DNA of 6,271 nucleotides, from contig CADBLN010000172.1 in NCBI GenBank assembly GCA_902795525.1, positions 1 to 6,271 on the forward strand. The letters are read 5' to 3'. A model generated the notes under the pieces. The model did not search any database. It was not told the origin of the DNA and saw nothing but the letters and a program-made list of their open reading frames with translations. The DNA comes from an uncultured Erysipelotrichaceae bacterium (GTDB taxonomy: Bacteria > Bacillota_I > Bacilli_A > Erysipelotrichales > Erysipelotrichaceae). A program made the translations under genes and the position numbers. Positions 5,087 to 6,271 of the stretch are shown one piece after another (position 1 is the first letter of the stretch; every line of letters starts with the position of its first letter).

Positions 5087-5938
5087 TTAGGCAGTTGCTT
5101 CAGCCTGTTGAGGCTTTAAAACAATGCTTAATGCTTCACTTGCTTGTTCAAGAGTTAACTGTTCTACAGTTTCTACTCCATAGTGTTCCAAGCATTTTTC
5201 CAGTCTTTCAGCTGGGAATTTTGAGTTGATTAACTTCACTTGTGTTTCTGTTGCGTAAGTGACATCAGATTTGTCAGATACTTCTTTGAAGTCTGCATCA
5301 ATCACACCATTTCTTTCAATTGGTTGAGGATTTGTTGCTGGTGCTGTCCCATCATTGAATTCTTCTTCGATATACATACCTGAGAACTCATTTGGAAAAG
5401 CTTCTCTTAACGCAAAGACTTTAGCACACTTTTCAATCATGACTGCAGGTTTATCTGCCCAAATTGACATTGGCTTGCCATCTTTGTTTAACTTACAGTA
5501 TTCTTCAAATCTTATCTTCGCAACCTTTGGGTGTGAAATAGATTTGCGATATACTTTTGCCCATGCACCAACAAGTTTTTGGTTAGCTGAATAGAAACAT
5601 CCATCAAGTTCAGTTATCTCACCTTTGGCATTTTCAACGATAACTCCAGATTCAATACCATCGTAATCAGGATTCTTTTCAGCACGCTTGAAGTAAACAT
5701 CCTTACCTACTACAATTTGTGCGGGATATTCACCCATCTTAATTAAATAAGCTTCTCTAGTGAACGGATCTAACTTTCTTGATTTACATAAGCTTCCAAA
5801 TAGCACAAACTCCTGTTCCGTAACCTTTGAATTATTACAGATGTAATTTCTTACAGTGTCTAGGTCTAATTTGACCTTGTTTCCGTCATAGCTGACATAT
5901 TCGATTAGTTGCAACATATTCTTTTCTTCTTTTGCCAT
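5087..5938 (-). CDS. bet: RecT/Bet-family single-strand annealing protein
   Basis: A 283-residue recombinase of the RecT/Bet superfamily. It binds single-stranded DNA and anneals complementary strands during phage-type homologous recombination, normally after a 5'-3' exonuclease (YqaJ/lambda Exo type), which is not in this window. The conserved core spans about residues 18-192. Typical blocks are EFVLFGSLCKSRKLDPFTREAYLIKMG (43-69), IVVGKDVYFKRAEK (75-88) and WADKPAVMIEKCAKVFALREAFPNEFSGMY (160-189). A linker leads to a small helical C-terminal region (about 229-277). The frame extends nine codons upstream to a TTG at 5965. That TTG lies in a T-tract and the extension encodes the AAAGGAG ribosome binding site, so ATG 5938 is chosen, although the 13-base spacer is long. 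The gene has its own leader and promoter upstream and a strong terminator downstream. The RecD-like helicase precedes it. Confidence 0.92.
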   Translation of the reverse strand: MAKEEKNMLQLIEYVSYDGNKVKLDLDTVRNYICNNSKVTEQEFVLFGSLCKSRKLDPFTREAYLIKMGEYPAQIVVGKDVYFKRAEKNPDYDGIESGVIVENAKGEITELDGCFYSANQKLVGAWAKVYRKSISHPKVAKIRFEEYCKLNKDGKPMSIWADKPAVMIEKCAKVFALREAFPNEFSGMYIEEEFNDGTAPATNPQPIERNGVIDADFKEVSDKSDVTYATETQVKLINSKFPAERLEKCLEHYGVETVEQLTLEQASEALSIVLKPQQAEATA

Positions 5939-5963
5939 AATTTTATTTTTTCTCCTTTTTTGC

Positions 5964-6058
5964 AAAAAAGAACAAAATAAAAAAGACTCAGAAGTTGCAA
6001 CAAATCAGTCATTCCCTACTGAAAATCTTTTACAAATTCCAAATCTTTTATTTTGTTC
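5964..6058 (-). ncRNA. Structured recT leader RNA closed by a terminator-like helix (candidate attenuator)
   Basis: The RNA would start near 6058 with a 13-nt arm (6046-6058) that pairs perfectly with 5970-5982, followed at once by six Ts (5964-5969). Four more pairs (6042-6045 with 5985-5988, one wobble) extend the helix past a 2-nt bulge. Inside is a hairpin TCAGT/ACTGA (6005-6009 with 6018-6022) with an 8-nt loop. The recT ribosome binding site lies immediately after the T-tract, and a T6GCA6 palindrome links the two. The helix is very AT-rich, so its stability is less sure than that of the leader at 4792-4908. The folding was done by eye. Confidence 0.45.
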
Positions 6059-6064
6059 ACTATC

Positions 6065-6070
6065 ATTATA
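6065..6070 (-). promoter_or_regulatory. Probable recT promoter -10
   Basis: The minus strand reads TATAAT at 6065-6070, about 15 bases past the T-tract of the helicase terminator. At 17-nt spacing only a T-run is available as -35. An alternative pair, TTGAGC (6082-6087) with GATAGT (6059-6064) at 17 nt, would start transcription slightly later and remove part of the leader's closing arm. Confidence 0.5.
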
Positions 6071-6085
6071 CACAATATAAAGCTC

Positions 6086-6122
6086 AAAAAAAAGAGAAAA
6101 ATCATATTATTGACCTTTCTCT
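6086..6122 (-). terminator. Intrinsic terminator of the RecD-like helicase gene
   Basis: On the minus strand AGAGAAAGGTCA pairs with TGATTTTTCTCT (6111-6122 with 6093-6104), 12 bp including two G-T wobbles, with a 6-nt loop and seven further Ts. The helicase stop codon TGA (6102-6104) is part of the stem. Confidence 0.85.
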
Positions 6123-6271
6123 CTGTTTAATAAGTTGGTTTTTCAAACCTGTGTTTCTAGCGTCTGTGTCGCTGTTTTTAACCATCATCTCAATAGCACT
6201 TTTTCCAGATAAACAATCCTCTACTAAAACAACCCTCTTTTTAGCTCTTGTAAGAGCAGTATAGAGTAGGT
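6102..6271 (-). CDS. C-terminal end of a RecD-like (RecD2-type) DNA helicase (partial)
   Basis: Fifty-five residues are readable before TGA at 6102-6104, and the rest lies beyond the right edge. The segment begins LLYTALTRAKKRVVLVED, which matches motif VI of SF1B helicases (RecD/RecD2 'YTAiTRAk..lilvG'), where the arginine contacts ATP. The following stretch, KSAIEMMVKNSDTDARNTGLKNQL, corresponds to 'kAl..Ai.Nn...kRyt.L...L' at the end of RecD2. The full protein would be an ATP-driven 5'-3' DNA helicase. Its position directly before recT suggests it supplies single strands for annealing or replication of the element. The tail (LIKQRERSII) is short and basic, and the gene ends inside its terminator hairpin. 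Confidence 0.75.
   Translation of the reverse strand, partial: LLYTALTRAKKRVVLVEDCLSGKSAIEMMVKNSDTDARNTGLKNQLIKQRERSII

Noticed and set aside
4968..5099. Minus-strand open stretch through the recT terminator ending LIDENGNLIITKEFKEI
   Set aside because: It reads like protein at its end, but it has no ribosome binding site before its ATGs, passes through the terminator hairpin and ends before the next promoter. At most it is the remnant of a lost gene.
4981..5229. Plus-strand frame of 82 codons
   Set aside because: It lies antisense to the end of recT and its terminator, without promoter or ribosome binding site.
5939..5965. N-terminal extension of recT to a TTG codon at 5965
   Set aside because: The TTG lies in the T-tract of the leader terminator and the extension would encode the ribosome binding site itself. 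ATG 5938 has the AAAGGAG upstream.
5995..6264. Plus-strand frame of 89 codons at the right edge
   Set aside because: It is antisense to the recT leader and the helicase tail, whose motif VI is clear on the minus strand. Its hydrophobic composition is what the complement of AT-rich leader sequence gives.
1..6271. CRISPR array, tRNA, rRNA, insertion sequence or attachment site
   Set aside because: I looked for spaced direct repeats, tRNA-like cloverleafs, transposase motifs and terminal repeats and saw none.

Overview
The window is AT-rich, with strong AGGAGG-type ribosome binding sites, extended -10 promoters and many hairpin-plus-T-tract terminators. This points to a low-GC Firmicute (Bacillota), probably gut-associated, and to an accessory element (phage, phage-plasmid or integrative/conjugative element) rather than core chromosome. 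The species cannot be named from the sequence. The main evidence for mobility is a block that holds a RecT/Bet-type annealing protein, the tail of a RecD-like helicase, two OB-fold (SSB-like) genes and three small proteins of families typical of Firmicutes mobile elements (DUF3846, DUF4313 and a YubB/ferredoxin-like family).

Layout. Bases 2-115 (+) are the tail of a gene resembling the C-terminus of DUF3854/Toprim primase-type proteins, ending in a terminator (104-134). A 40-residue membrane peptide (140-262, -) converges on that terminator. It is divergent from a rightward unit: a membrane-anchored DEDDh exonuclease (378-1271), a 40-codon small ORF (1340-1462) whose ribosome binding site lies in a hairpin, and an HEXXH metallopeptidase (1500-2021). 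Two hairpins at 2102-2167 separate this unit from the leftward block.

The leftward block reads from high to low coordinates: RecD-like helicase tail (6102-6271), recT/bet (5087-5938), an unknown 113-aa protein (4411-4752), a double-OB SSB-like protein (3862-4356), a single-OB protein (3524-3775), DUF3846 (3141-3521), DUF4313 (2806-3141) and a YubB-like protein (2166-2804). The last four genes are packed 1-2 bases apart or overlap by one base, so they look like one translationally coupled operon. Together they read as a recombination and ssDNA-handling module: the helicase exposes single strands, OB-fold proteins coat them and RecT anneals them.

The most unusual feature is RNA rather than protein. 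Both recT and the 113-aa gene are preceded by a promoter-like -10 element, then a leader of about 95-115 nt whose 5' end pairs with its 3' end, then a T-tract just upstream of the ribosome binding site. These look like transcription attenuators or small structured RNAs. I do not recognise either as a known riboswitch class. Intrinsic terminators or terminator-like hairpins also follow the helicase, recT, the 113-aa gene and the double-OB gene.
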